Under the pieces are notes generated by a model. The model was given only the letters and a program-made list of their open reading frames with translations, did not search any database and had not been told where the DNA came from. This document shows positions 18,758 through 31,413 of a DNA stretch of 51,901 bases, one piece after another. The position numbers and the translations under genes are program-made. Within the stretch, counting starts at the first letter, position 1. Each line of letters starts with the position of its first letter. Source of the stretch: Cylindrodendrum hubeiense (lineage: Eukaryota > Ascomycota > Sordariomycetes > Hypocreales > Nectriaceae); contig JAANBB010000289.1 of NCBI GenBank assembly GCA_014621425.1, forward strand, positions 1 to 51,901, given 5' to 3'.

Positions 18758-21700
18758 TCATCTCCGGTCCTTGTTCCCTCGTCTCTCCTTCCGTCTCTTC
18801 TCCAGAAACTCGTCCAAATCCACATGAACTCTAAGACCCTTGGACGTCATGGTATCAAACACGCCCCTGAGTTCGGTAGATTCCATGTCCCGGCTCAGCG
18901 TATAAAACGCCTCCATCATGACGTCCTTCGACCACGGACAGTGTCTCAGTGCTCGGAACAAGACGTCCTTGGCCTTGGCCCGGAGCTCCCTCTGCGAACC
19001 ACAAAACTTGATGAACAAAACCCACACCGGCACGCTGAATTTGCATACGTCGCTGGTCACTGCATGCTCGAACGCTGCCTTCGTGGTATTGACATTTCCT
19101 CGTTGCATCTCGTGCTGGATGGCAAACAACCGGCTGCTCACGCAGTCTTGCCCTATTACGAGGACTCTTTCATGAAGTAGTGTCCGTACTTCATCAACGA
19201 CACGAAGACTAGAATCAGCCCACTCGAAAAGAGACAGGAATATGGTGTTGCGAGGAAAGAATGCTATGAACTTGCTCAGCTGCTCAAGCATGTATGCTCT
19301 CCGGAAAGGCCTTTTGTCTGTTAGCTCGGATTCCGCCTGTAGATGACCCTGTCCGGAGACTTACCCTCTGGTGGCGTTCAGGTATAAAATCTTCGCGGCA
19401 AACTGAAGGGTTTGTTCATGGGCTTTCGATGATTCGTATCCTCGAGACTTGAATCCCGCTGAGTGTGCGCGGATGGCTTCTATTGCAGCGGAAATGTTGC
19501 CTTGCGCGGCCGAGGTTGGCTCAGTGCAGCCATCGGCAGTCAGGTAAGCCAATAGAGCGAGACACTCGACATAGATAGCGGCATCATTGAGATTTCCAGT
19601 AAAAAGTGAGTGATCCAAGTTGGACGAGAAGGTTTGCTGCGCCTTGAGCAGTAATGTTTGTGAAACTTCGACATCCTCCGGCTTCGACCTTACTACTTTA
19701 TCCACTGAAGAGCATAGCCTCCTGATCGCTAGGTTATTGTGCCCAAGGTCGAGTTCCATCCAGGACCAAATTCGCCAGAGAAGGAACGCATTGGAACCTG
19801 ATGACTTCTGTCACCAAAATTAGTACAGTCAGCTTCGGTGGAGATTGGATGCTTACCGATGCAAGCTCTGTAGCGGACGCGAGAACTTTGGTAGCAACGC
19901 CATGATTGCTGTTCACAAACTCGGCAAGGGCGTAAGCACCATACAGACTAAGGTTAGTGGGATATTGTTTGAGCAGGGCTTTGGCTTGTTTCTTGACACC
20001 GGCGCCGTCCTTCACTGAGCACAACCCAAGATAATACTGACCTAGGCTCTCGACCCTGGCTGCATGGACAAGTTGTCTTGTGACATTGACCACAAGTCTC
20101 AATTCAGGCTCGCTATCCCGGCTCCTCTGGGAAATATAGGGGAACCAATCAGTCCCGGAAAACAACAGGTCCAGCGAAGAAGTAGCGTGTAGTCCCCCTT
20201 GGTCGAATGAAGGTGGCTTCCGTTCGATTTCCTCAGAAAGGCCGTCAGTCCCGGCTGATTTCTCAGCCGTCGGCAACCCAAATCCAGGAGTTGGCCCGGC
20301 TAGGAACTGATCATTATATGCGTCTTCTGTCCACTCGTTAGACCTAAATGCAGGTGGCAACCTGATGAACATAAAGAATGCGTCCAGAAGCTGAGGGGCC
20401 AAGCTTGGCAGAACGCTGCGCGGGATAACGAAGAGGAGTTGCTCAATATCAGAGAACATGACGACCCTGAACGGGTCATCCTCAGTACCTTCATCCATAG
20501 TTCTGGCTGGGATCTTGGCCTTCTCAGCTCGACCACGCTCGAGGCTTGCCCAGATCTTGTAGTCATCTCTGGATTGGCTTTCACGATCACCATCGTCTAC
20601 TAGGGGCTCCGGCGCATCTCCTATCCCATCGGCTTCCACGAACTTAGCCCAGCCCTGAGCATCAGGCTCTCCGATCCTTGGGACTTCACTCTCCCAGAAG
20701 TCACTGAACTCTGACAGTGCTTGGTCATATCCCTCCACCTCGACAGGCCGAAAGAAATTGAGTTCCAAGACAGCTTGCCATGCAGCTACGGCAAGCTCCC
20801 TGTATCCTGAATCATGGATGAACCTAGTAGCTCTCAGAAAAACGTAGATGAGTTCACTAAACTTCTCATTCATAGCACCTGATTCGGGTCGCCGGATGGT
20901 TTGATGAAGCCGGTCGAGTTGCATCTTCTTGATATCATCGTAGTGGAAAGTCGCAATGTTGGACATGGCAAAGTCAAGATGTGTCTTCCAGAGGATAAAA
21001 CTCTTGTCCTCGTCTTTGAGCATCTCTGTCCACTTTCTGGTCGCAACCTTGCTATTCCACACCTTATTTCCCTCGTGCATTAGAGGCACCAGCACTCGCA
21101 ACCGGTCTTGGGGATCTGCCACGTTAGACAGAGCTGACTCGAGCATGGAGAGTTTGATCTCAGCATAACTGTGAACCTCTCCCTCCAAGGCCTTGTGGTC
21201 AATGTCCTCGCCTGCTCGCAGGAGAGCATCCTGATGATTTGCAAGCTCTAGCCAAGCATCAATGTCTTCTGGGTGGTCTTTGACCTGGCGCGAAAGCTGG
21301 ATTGACTTCCACTTGAGCGGGTTGTTCTGGTCTGTGTCGAATATCTCGGCAGCTGATTCAGAGTCAGAGTCCAGGTCGCTATCCGAGAACTGACGTGGCT
21401 TTGCCTTGCCCTCGATTGACCGGTAAGTGGGTTGCTGATCATCTTCTGAGGATTCAGGGTCGGCTTGACCCTGCTTCCGCTTCTTCAACGTCCTTAATGG
21501 CAGGAAATCTTCGTCTTCATCAGACTTGGCCTCAACCTCTTGCTTCCGGATCCTCCTAGGGTTCGAGGTTACTCTCCAAGTCTTGGAGCGTAGACCATCT
21601 CTGTCCTTGAAAGCCGAGGTCCCCTCGCCAGGCATGCGGAGACTAAATTGGTCCCTGGCTCCCTCGCGGTGTATCACAAGGCGGCCTGTGGTACCTAGGA

Positions 21701-22169
21701 CTCTTCCGTATCCATGGCGGTAATAGGAAGGGATTTGAGACTTGTCGATGCCACCGTACTTGAGGATCAAGGGATCGCCCTTAGTGTCAATAGCATAGAG
21801 CTTAGAGACGGCATCATCCTTGCGTGTGGATTTTACATTAGGTGGCTGTTGAACTGGCGTTTCTGATCGACTGGAAGGTTTGGAGTGTTCCCTGCGTCGG
21901 CGATCAGGGTCATGGCGATGTCCCTTGGAGTGATGGCGGTGGCGTTGACTATCAGAGTGGTGGCTTTCAGATAGACGGATCCGTTTCCTTCTCGATTCCC
22001 GGTCATGATCCTGGTCTGGAGCGCTGGCGGCGCCGTCGGTTGGTTTCTCGTGTTCTTTTGGCTTAAATGATGAAAACTTTGGCGCCTTTAGCTCCACAGG
22101 AGTCTCCTTGGCCTTGAAAGACGCGAATTTGGGCACCGTCAATCGGTTACCCTCATCTTTGGCGGACAT
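18758..22169 (-). CDS. nrde2: NRDE2 homologue (nuclear RNA surveillance / RNAi-linked factor)
   Basis: Three exons on the minus strand: 22169-19857, 19807-19365 and 19310-18758, with introns of 49 and 54 nt, give 1102 residues. The third exon must start at 19310 (AAAAG|G acceptor) to keep the family block NATRGPFRRAYMLEQLSKF intact. The N-terminal 250 residues are Lys/Ser/Asp-rich and disordered, beginning MSAKDEGNRLTVPKFASFKAK. The NRDE-2 signature follows: YAIDTKGDPLILKYGGIDKS, YYRHGYGRVLG and then NPLKWKSIQLSRQVKDHPED, and the rest is helical HAT/TPR-like. Family knowledge: NRDE2 acts in nuclear RNAi in worms and, with MTR4, controls nuclear RNA decay and splicing fidelity in mammals; its fission-yeast homologue acts with Mtl1/Red1-type complexes. 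It ends in a basic tail (KRRKERRGNKDRR). Confidence 0.93.
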
Positions 22170-23119
22170 GATGGCAGTGATATGACACTTAATGAGGACG
22201 CAAGGACTTCGTCATAATGCTTTAACGCGATACGCTGGGGACTTTTGTCTCGCCTCACGATGCGATTCAGTCGCGTGACATGGAAAATTTCCTCCTCGCG
22301 AGCGAATAGATAGAGAGGCTTCTCCTGGGGTTTGGGGGCCGTGTGGTTGAGTGGGAGTCGTCGCTATGGTTTGCTGCAGTTCATGGTAATCGCCTTCAGT
22401 CTCAGGCATGTTGGCGACTGATTAGGCGATGCTACAGTGCGCTTTACTCAGGGCGACTGTGTTACACACTGGCTTGGGACCACGGCTCCCTTTGTACCTT
22501 CAAATTCTCCGTATTGAAATTTCAACAAATTGGCGGGTGGAAATAAAAAGTCACCTGAGTTGTGTGATCATGTTTCTAGATTCATAAAGACGAAGATAGT
22601 AAATAACCTGCTCGATAGAGAACAGCTGCCTCCGTCCTTGTGGTTTGGTTCAAGCTGCACCCGCGGGGGCCAAACGCCCACTATCACTGAGGCGTCTCTC
22701 GCCGCCCGCGGCCCCTGACGCTGAGCTTACGTTCTGATCCAGTGTGTGTGCTGACCGCAGGCGTCCACCAGATGTCATCCAATTAGGGAACGCCCCATCA
22801 GTCTCGGTAGGTAGATTTTGTTCCTAATCACAATATTTTTGGGAAATTAGGATTCAGTATACACATCAGTACTCAATTCAGTTAACAGTTGAATAAGGGG
22901 GAGAGCTTCAACTCATCTGTAGTATTGCGTACCGACCCTCCAGAGCCGTCAGCCTTACGTCGTAGTGCTGCAACGGCAGGATTTCAGGGACAGACGCGCC
23001 ATCGCTAGCTCCCTGTTAGGTGCATTGGTGCCGTCACTTCCGGGGCCAGCGCAGTTGAATTAAATTATCCCTGGCCCTTCTTCCCGTCGGTCAAGCTTGC
23101 TTTCTACCTCGCTCCCACC
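22170..23119. other. Divergent upstream region of nrde2 and tsc10
   Basis: These 950 bp between divergent starts hold both promoters. The stretch 22790-22900 is A/T-rich. A C/T-rich leader precedes the TSC10 ATG (23070-23119). No ORF of interest is seen. Confidence 0.6.
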
Positions 23120-24328
23120 ATGGAATTGACCTGGCAGACCATCGTGCCTCTTCTAGCAATTGCTCTTGCGACTCTCATCTTTGGTTCTTTAATCATGGGG
23201 CTCTTCGGTGGTAACCAGATGCCCGTTGACGGCAAGGTGCGTCAACTCCTTATTCCCAGACGATAACTCGTCATCTGCGTCGACCTCGACCGACACCCCA
23301 CAGACACCGACCATCCTTTGAGAGCTTCGTCGCTAATGGATATCACCAGACCGTCCTGATCACCGGTGCCTCAGAGGGCATGGGACTCAATGTTGCCAAG
23401 CAGCTCGCCGCCAAGGGCGCCAGCATCATCCTCGTCGCCCGCAACATCGGCAAGCTCGAGATTGCCATCGCCGCTGTAAAGGTCCGTCACTGCCTCATGC
23501 CATATCTCTCCATGCTCGTTCCTCACTGACCCGATCAACCCGCAGGCCGAAGCCAAGAACCCTAGCACCCAGCGCTTCCATTACATCTCTGCCGACGTCT
23601 CGAAAACCGACTATGCCACTCCGCTCATCGCCGACGCCATCGCCTGGAACGAGGGCCGTTCTCCCGACATTGTATGGTGCATTGCTGGTGTCGCGAACCC
23701 AGCTCTCTTCGTCGACATGGAAATGTCCTCCTTGCGCCACCACATGGATGTCAACTTCTACGGTACCGCCGAAATGTCCCACACCATCCTCCGTGAGTGG
23801 CTGGCTCCCAATGCCCCCATCGAGAAGCAGCCGAAACATCTCATCATGACCTCGAGCGTCGTCGCATTCTACACCATCCCTGGATACGCCCCGTACGCCC
23901 CGGCCAAGTGGGCCCTCCGTGGTCTTGCCGACACCATCTCCCAGGAAGTCATGTTGTACCCCCAGAATGTCAAGGTCCACGTCGTTCACCCGGGCACAAT
24001 CCTCTCTCCCGGCCATATCCAAGAGGAACTTCACAAGCCGGAAATCACAAAGATCCTCGAGGAGAGTGACCCCCAGCAACAACCCGAGGTTGTGGCCAAG
24101 GCTGCCATCAACGGCCTCGAGAATGGAGACTACTTCGTCACCGTGGCCTGGCTTGGAACGTTGATGAAGTGGGGTGTCATGGGTGGCTCATTCCGCAACA
24201 ACTGGGTGGTTGACTTCTTCGGCGCATGGCTCGTCCAGATCATCTGGATCTTCGTCCAGCCTGACCTTCATGGCAAGATCAGGAAGTATGGCAAGAAACA
24301 CGGCCATCCCAGCACATATAAGCACTAA
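23120..24328 (+). CDS. tsc10: 3-ketodihydrosphingosine reductase (KDSR / Tsc10)
   Basis: Three exons, 23120-23236, 23350-23481 and 23546-24328, all phase 0, give 343 residues. It is an ER-membrane short-chain dehydrogenase that reduces 3-ketodihydrosphingosine to dihydrosphingosine with NADPH, the second step of sphingolipid synthesis. An N-terminal hydrophobic anchor spans about 8-28. The Rossmann motif is TGASEGMG (44-51). The catalytic set is S187 in MTSSVVAFY and Y200/K204 in [19 protein letters not shown] loop and a C-terminal hydrophobic stretch with basic tail follow. The first intron (113 nt) is assigned to the acceptor at 23349 because this joins MPVDGK directly to TVLITG; an earlier acceptor would bring a stop into frame. 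The 3' end faces URB2 across 155 bp. Confidence 0.95.
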
Positions 24329-24483
24329 TCAAGTGCTTGACGCATTTGTTTTTTCTACCAAGAAGGGGTAGTTGCTCAATCCCAAGATACCCTAAATATT
24401 TAATGAATTTGCTCAAGTCCAGTCTATTTTCCATGCCTCTCCGTAATTGGGTATTTCTCCGTCTAGATCTATATCGTAGAGGC

Positions 24484-27400
24484 TTACACGCCGCTCCACT
24501 TCCCAAACTTGGTGTACCTCTGGTACATCTCCCGCAAAATCGCACGCCCGCTCCCATCCATGCCATCGTTCAGGATCTTCCTCACCTCCGGCGGTGTGAT
24601 GTCAAACACAGAGTTCATGGCCGGCTCTAGAGCCTCCCTCACGAGTCGCGGTACATCTGCCTCCAGCTGTAGCTTGACATACTGCATCAGCACCAGGTAC
24701 ATGTCTCGTCCAGCAGAGCGTTTGGCCGCATCTGTTGCTGAGTCCAGGGCGCTCTGGTGTTGGGAGCGCGAGACGGCGCCCGCAGTCGGCTCGCAGATAA
24801 GCGTAACAAGCCGCGCGTAGAGGTGTGCCTTGGACTCCTGGATTGGCTGGTCCTTGACGTCAGAGACGCCTTGACTGGCGACAAGGTTGCGGAGGAGGCT
24901 TTGTATAGTTGTCAGGAGCAGGTGGTGGTGACCCTCAAGTCGCAGCCTGTGCTTCTTGATGATGGCCTCGACAAGCTTGCACAACCATGCGTATGGTACA
25001 GATGCTTGACTGGCCTTTTCGGGTGCGCTGAGACCACAGACGGTGCTCAGAGTGAACTCGACATTCCATTGGGTCATGGACTGTGGTTTCTTTTCGAGAA
25101 TCGTGTAGAGAATGCGGCATATGCGGGTAGAGACGGAAGGCGTCTTCACCGACAGCAGCGCAGCCGTCAGCTCACCATGGATATTGGCTAGCCCAAAGGT
25201 ATCACCTTTGCCTTCCAAGTCAGAGCATTCTATTGAATGTTAGTTAGAATTCAGGGCAATCAAGAGAAACCTCTTCTTACCTAGTAACTGGTTCACAACC
25301 GTTTGGATGGCCGATGCTTGGCCATTCGTATCCGAACCGTCGACGAAGGCCGCGACTAGATCTTTCAGGTAGAGAACTCTATCAGCTGTCTCCATATCCC
25401 GAGTGACGGAGGCGACATTTCCAGTGAGGAGGGACTCTCGGAACTTTGAAGGTAGGTCATCCAGGCTGTGGAATGTCGTCGGTCGAGCCTCCTCCATCAG
25501 CGACGCAAAGTACGTCCTGAGGAAGGTTTGCATCTTCCAACCTCGTATATCTCCAGCGACCATGGCCGCATGGCTTCGCTTCTCAGCTTTTCGAACATCG
25601 GATTGCTTTAGTTTTGACACTCCAGCCAGAGAATCGAGTGCCTCTGCAGCATTCACTGCAGCCAGAAGTCGCAGGTCCGCAATCACATTGTGACCTTCGT
25701 ACGCTTTCTTCTCTGTCATGAAGTACCCAGTAGCAGTCATGACACATTTGCCAAGCATCTCCTTTGCGCTCTCCGGTAGCGAAGCCAAATCAGCATGGCT
25801 TCGGAAGTCGGGCGACTTGGTTGTTTCAACAGCTAAGGCCTTGAGCAGCATGAGGCGGAAAGGAGACAAATCTCCGGCATTGTCGCAGTCCGAAATAAAT
25901 CCCCGGCTCTCTTCAAAGTACTTGAGACTTCGATCCTCAATATGGTCTGCCATCTGTCGTATCGTAGCTGACGCCATAACAAAGAAGGCATCGATCAAGT
26001 CGCTTAAAGTCCCGTCATCGGTCGAAGTTGAGGAAGAAAGGTCAGACATCGCATCGGCAACTTCGACGTTGTCAGAGAATCGCATCCCCTCGTAGAAGGT
26101 CGGTCGGCCAGTGAGTTTTGTCGATAGGCCAAGAATTAGCTTCCATCCTTCTACAGACACCCGCTTCTTGGCATTCGCTCGGTGCTTGTTCAGAAGTGTC
26201 ATGATGCGTTCTCGCTGCGGGCGGGTGAAGGAATCTGTCGGGATGCCACTCAGCCCCCGAATCCACGTCTGGCTGCCCTCTGCGGGCCAGCGCTTTTCCT
26301 TTCCGTCTTCCTCCAGCGCCTTAGTCAAGCGATCGATAAGATCACCGATGACCTTGACATCGTTCAAATTGTTCTCGTTGCTAAGAAGGCTTCCCCAAAT
26401 TTCCTTCAGCTGCCCAATCTGGCTATTGGGGACCTCCAAAGCATTCTCCAGAACCTTTGGCAGTGCCCCTTTGCTGCCATAAAGCAATCGGTTGAGGCGG
26501 CTAGAACCACGCAAGAACCAGGCCATGTAATGCTCGAGAGCGGCTTCTTCCAGGTATCCAGGTTCTGCGCCCGGCTCCAAATATGACGACAAGTCTTTGT
26601 CTTCCATGGCGCTGGAAGTAATCAGTTCCAAGGCCAATCGGGCTGTGAAGGCCTCGATCATCTTGGTAGGTTCATTGATATGCTCATCATCCGGACTCAT
26701 GGAGATCCAAGCCTGGCAACAACACTTAAAGGCTTCGAAAGTCTCTCGGGAGGCAATAGGTGCGTCAGTCAGAATCTTGGTCAACTGCTTTTTGATTGCC
26801 TTCCAGATTTCAAGCCTCTCCTGGGGTACAACCCAAGACAACGTCTTTGATAGAACACCCCACTTCAAAGCCGTCAAGTTTGATGAAGATTTCGATACTT
26901 GGCTGACCAAGTCGAAAAATCTCTTGCCGACTGCATCGCTGTACGTCTCAGTCCGAATTCCTTGAGCAATGGAGTTCAAGAAAAGACATAGAGCTCTGGA
27001 ATGGGACGTCTCGGTTTCAGTCCACTTGAGGATCTCGATGAGTTGTTGTGAGGACATTTCCTTTTCAATCAAAGCATTGAAGTCGTCTTTGCCGTATTGA
27101 TTAGCCCCAACAAGGAGCCATGGCGAGGTGGTTTTGGACTTTTGTTTCTCAACCTTGCAGAGCTGCTGGAACCACAGTTTTAAGAAGTTGGGGAACTCTC
27201 GTCCCGTCCTGAATCCTTGAACGATAGCTCCGATCACCCTCGATACGGCTTCAGCCTCGGCTTCAAGAATATTTGCCGCCGTGCTCCGCTCGCACACCTC
27301 CTTAAGCAGACTTGCGCCGTCTTCGGAAAGTTGGAAAACATCGGGATCGCAGGTCGAAATGTCTGCCACGAGACGCCAGTTCGTGCTGTCTTTGTGCAGT

Positions 27401-28672
27401 GCATACTCGCGGCAAATAGTTCGAAGGTCATCGTTATCGACAGGCATGGCCTGTTGAGCTGCCCGCCCCAGTATGGTCTGCACGAGGCTATCCCGGTCGT
27501 CTCGTTCCCTAATTGAGATTTCAACGGCTTTGAACACCCGCTTCATCCAATCTCCGTTGCCTTTCCGCAGTCTCCCTTCACCCAAATAGTCCGTGACGCC
27601 AGAGGTAATGAAATACAGCGCAGGTGCGGTATCGTTGATATTTGTCTTCGAGACTTCGAGGATTGTAGTGACCACTTCAAAATCCTGTCGGGTAATGAAC
27701 AAGGCGCGGGCAGGACGTATCAAATTGCGGTACAGGAACTTCTGGATATCCGTCGACCACTTTATCCGAAGCGCCTCGCGGATGGTAAAATCCCGTGTCT
27801 TCGAAATTCCTTCGAGTTTGCTGATGATTGCCGCCGAGGGGCTGAATAAATGCGTGGCAACCTCCATAGTGTCGTTGCCACCTTGAAGATGAAGGTCCCA
27901 AATGGATGAAATAGTATCAATCCAAGTCTCTCGTCCTTCGGCGTGGTCAGAGCTGTCGCCAGTCAAGGCTATATCGCAGAGCGAAAGGGCCAAGGAAGTC
28001 AGTGCGGCAGCTTCAATCGCAGTGGTACAAAACAGGGACCGAATATGTTCAGCGCCGATCCTATCGTGAGACGACTGTGTGACGGTAGAGTCGAGCCTGC
28101 CTAGCAAACGTCTGAGAGCATGAAAGATGGCATCTCCGGCCATCAAGCAGCCCTCGGAGTCCTTCAATTCTTCAAGAACGTAGCCCTTTGCCGCAGATCT
28201 CTTTCTCTTTGACGAGGTTGCTGAAGGCGAATCCAGGGAAGGTTGGGAAATGTCCTTCAAGGTCTGCTGAAGAACCGCAATGAATCTTCGGTCTGCCAAA
28301 GACTTGGCTAGCGAAAAGAGCGGGATTCGTTGGAAGACGCATTCCAGGATCGTCCAGGTCAGAGGCCATCTGCGCATTGTCTCAGCGTCCTTTGATGAGC
28401 CGTTCATCGACTTCAGCAACCATCTCAGGCTGCTTTCCTCTGCCGCATGGAAGTGGCCGTCTGCCGATGCAACCAGTTTCTTCCATAGTTTTTCGAGATT
28501 TTCTCCATTCGCTCCTGGGCCACTTTGGTCCAGGCCTCTCACAGTCTTGATGAGATCCGTCTTATCCTGTCACGTGTAAGCGTTGCTGCGGTTGGGCGAC
28601 TGAGCAATCCTCATCACTCACCTCATGCTGGGGAACGTCCTCAATAGAGGCATCTGTCATGGTCACATCCAT
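24484..28672 (-). CDS. urb2: URB2/NPA2 nucleolar 60S ribosome-biogenesis protein
   Basis: Three exons on the minus strand: 28672-28622 (17 codons), 28566-25281 and 25229-24484, with introns of 55 and 51 nt, give 1360 residues. The C-terminal 245 residues carry the Urb2/Npa2 family domain (for example ICRILYTILEKKP, WLCKLVEAIIKKHRLRL, ending MYQRYTKFGKWSGV). The remainder is a long helical-repeat protein, as in yeast Urb2 (1174 residues). Family knowledge: it acts in the nucleolus with Npa1/Urb1, Dbp6, Nop8 and Rsa3 in an early pre-60S complex. The tiny first exon MDVTMTDASIEDVPQHE joins in frame to DKTDLIKTVRGLDQ. That splice was chosen for its GTGAGT donor and intact phase; the ATG at 28542 is the fallback start. 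It is divergent from MIC10 over 338 bp. Confidence 0.93.
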
Positions 28673-29010
28673 AGCGGCCAAATCCCTGCGAAAATGGGTC
28701 GCCGAAAGAAATAACAAACGAGATGTCTGTCGGTCTTGAGTCTGCGATGCGCCCCACGACTTTTCGCAGTCGTCCGCCAAAATTTCCAATATTCTGCCGC
28801 CACGCTATTCCGCTCCCGGATATTAGGCCTCACCGCCTTCGGACGTTCAACAGTGGTTCTGCCGATTATTCCTCGTGAAGCTCGACATCACGCCTATCCG
28901 AAGTCAAGCTCTCCGTAGCTCCATATCTCACTCTCTCACCCGATTTCCGCCTTCACGTAGGCCAATTCCTCCCATCACTCTCGGATTGTGCCATTGGAAC
29001 TAACGCGCCG
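28673..29010. promoter_or_regulatory. Divergent promoter between urb2 and mic10
   Basis: These 338 bp separate the divergent start codons and must hold both promoters. The right half on the plus strand is C/T-rich leader sequence. No TATA box is obvious. Confidence 0.55.
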
Positions 29011-29366
29011 ATGCCCAGTACACCCACAATGGCTGAAGCCCCCGTCACTCGCACTCCCCCGAGCGCCATTTCCCGGCCCCTCAGCGAGTCGCTTCTCAAC
29101 GAGAAGGTATTGACCGAATCACGGAACACGCGGTGCGCGTCAAGTGGAAGGAGATGCTAATTGATGCCTAGTGGGACCGCTGCCTCTCCAACCTCCTCGT
29201 CAAGTCGACCCTCGGCCTTGGATTCGGTGTTGTCTTCTCCGTCCTTCTGTTCAAGCGAAGAGCGTGGCCCGCGTTTGTTGGTGTTGGATTCGGTGCCGGA
29301 CGAGCCTACGAGGAGTGCAACTTCAGCCTCAAGCAGGCTGCGCGAGACCTGAAGAGGCAGGCATAA
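29011..29366 (+). CDS. mic10: MICOS complex subunit MIC10
   Basis: Two exons, 29011-29106 and 29172-29366, with a 65-nt GTATTG...CTAG intron, give 96 residues. It is a mitochondrial inner-membrane protein that shapes cristae junctions. Exon 2 shows the family signature: WDRCLSNLLVKSTLGLGFG, the second hydrophobic stretch from about FGVVFSVLLF, RRAWPAFVGVGFGAGRAYEEC. Two membrane segments with glycine-rich GxGxGxG-type patches are visible, as used for MIC10 oligomerisation. Two in-frame ATGs exist (29011 and 29029); the upstream one adds six residues (MPSTPT) and the downstream one has equal context. Length fits the family (about 90-100). It is small enough to be missed by ORF-length filters because the intron splits it. 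Confidence 0.93.
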
Positions 29367-29621
29367 ATTGGATAGTTGATGGGGCGGATATGGTGGGGAG
29401 AAGGGAGACTTTCGCTGTACGAACAACGGCATACAGAATGGCGAAGAGTTAGAAGGCGAGATAACGAGGCTGCGCCGCAGGCTTCTAGATGAGCCAGTGT
29501 CAGAGTAGGACGATTCTCAGATTCAATAGAGGTATCATGTACAACATCCTGCGTTCCTCTACCGGGATCTCCACCGTGATAATTCCACGGCTCCATGGGC
29601 CAGCTACGATACGGTGCTATC

Positions 29622-30185
29622 TCAATGGTGAACCTCCAGGTCACTACCCGTTGCATTTTCCGCGGTGCGACTGGTTCTCATCCGCGGTCCACTTAGGTCA
29701 TCCTCCCGTCCGGTTGCCGACAGCGGAGAGTCAATAAGCTCGGAACAACTGCCACAAGCAGTGTCTTGATCAGAACAATCCCCCGGTTGAACAAGTGCAT
29801 TGTCGAGGCTGAACCTTCGCAGTTTGTCAAAAATACTTGTATCATTTTGTTGCTGTTGAGAACTAGCAAAGCTGAACTGCAGGTTGCTGAGCTCCTGCTT
29901 GAATTCCTCCGCTAGGGACCGGCTCCCGCGTCGAACGCTGCCGATAAACGTATTGTCGCGGTCATGGTAGAGTTCGGTCGTCCGGTAGTCTTGTTGTTCG
30001 TTGTATGCGCCTCCCCAGGCAGTCCAGCGTTGTCCATTCTCGGCGTCCTGGGCCGTGGGAGGAGGTCTGAGGCCAACACCCAGTAGGATCAAAATGCCCA
30101 TGACCGAAACTAGAATCAGGATCCCTGCCGCAATAAGAACTATTTCCAATCTGTTCGACTCGAGGGTTCGGTGGCCATCGGACAT
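29622..30185 (-). CDS. Small single-pass membrane protein, unknown function
   Basis: A single exon encodes 187 residues. I do not recognise the protein. It has a short polar N-terminus (MSDGHRTLESNRLE), one strong transmembrane segment at about 14-38 (IVLIAAGILILVSVMGILIL), then a polar tail with WTAWGGAYNEQQDYRTTELY, DNTFIGSVRRGSRSLAEEF and a possible helical QELSNLQFSF. A cysteine cluster (GDCSDQDTACGSCSE) lies near 140. There is no cleavable signal peptide motif, so an N-in or N-out single-span protein with a tail of about 150 residues is likely. The coding call rests on composition, a clean ATG and the organised membrane segment. It lies downstream of and convergent with mic10. Confidence 0.65.
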   Translation of the reverse strand: MSDGHRTLESNRLEIVLIAAGILILVSVMGILILLGVGLRPPPTAQDAENGQRWTAWGGAYNEQQDYRTTELYHDRDNTFIGSVRRGSRSLAEEFKQELSNLQFSFASSQQQQNDTSIFDKLRRFSLDNALVQPGDCSDQDTACGSCSELIDSPLSATGREDDLSGPRMRTSRTAENATGSDLEVHH

Positions 30186-31413
30186 GCTGCTTTGGGGATG
30201 CGGGGGAGATCAAGATCGAGGTCTCGTGCCAATTATTGGAGGCCTTCGTTTTAGGCGTTGGCACCAGCTTGAGGGCGGAGAAATCCAATTCTCGACAATC
30301 GAGACACCGTGGTGGATTAGATACAAGGTAGAGGTTGTTTGCTCGTTGAGTGGTACAGACGCGTTTCTCCGAATGTGGTCCAGGTAGCAAGGAAATCGTA
30401 GCAGTGAACCCATCGGAGGAAGCGGGTATCAGAGCTTCAAGTCATGCTTTAGGAGTTTCGAGGATAAATTTAATCAAATCTTATAATTTGGAGATGTGTT
30501 GGTTCCTTTCGCATTGCCAACCTGGAGCCTGCTGTCGGGGAAAAGATCGCTAGACATGTCTAGTACGGAAGGTACAATGCGTCGTTACAACGCACAAGCA
30601 ACATCCAAATTAATATCACAACTACTTTCACTATCTCCTTCCCTTCTTGTCAGTATTTAACCGCTGGGCAGCGTCCCTTAAAGCCTTTGATGGGGCGATA
30701 CCAAAGGCAAGCATCTCACATAGAGGTGTCTAATATCCCAATCACCTAGCTCAATAACAATGCAAACACAAATACCTTCGCCAGTACATCACCTTCCCCT
30801 AGTATTTTATGCCCTTATACAATAAAGCCGGGATCAATAGTTCGGGTCGACTCGGGGTGGTTTGGAAACACCAGCTTCGAATGTACTAACAGCACTCACG
30901 GCTTGCCTCCAAGAGATCCTTGCTACTCTCACGCCACATGTATACATGTCCTCTTGAGAGAGACACATTTCACCTGCTCCAACTTAAACTCCCGTATTCC
31001 GCCTCCGAACGTTAGTACCACCATTCAGTGCAATCACACATGTAAAATGTACCAAAGGCAACGTCATCCCTTCTCAACATGCAACATTCACACTTGGCAG
31101 CACAATAGGTACGTTGGGGATAGTCAGAAACGGCCAGTTTTCGATTTAAACTATCTAAGGTCAGAAATGCTGTCAGAGGTCTACCCCACCACTATTCTTG
31201 CCCCTTGCCCGTCGCGTTGAAGCGACTTGCCCATGTTTCCCTCCACTTCTGCTCTCCTACCGCTCTCCCATCATCCCCCTCTTCCTTTTCTCCCAGTTGG
31301 CAGCCTATCCGCACCCTATCATTCCGTGGTGCAGGGTGCGGAAAGCCGGTCCAACCGTGGATGTTTACTTTCCATAAGCTTGAAGTCGTGTCAGCAACGC
31401 TCCAATCGGGGAC
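30186..31413. other. Spacer without recognised gene
   Basis: These 1228 bp hold the promoter of the small membrane protein gene (from 30186) and the presumed 3' region of the small peptide gene (below 31414). The stretch 30600-31150 is A/T-richer. Short open frames show no domain or coding bias. Confidence 0.5.
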
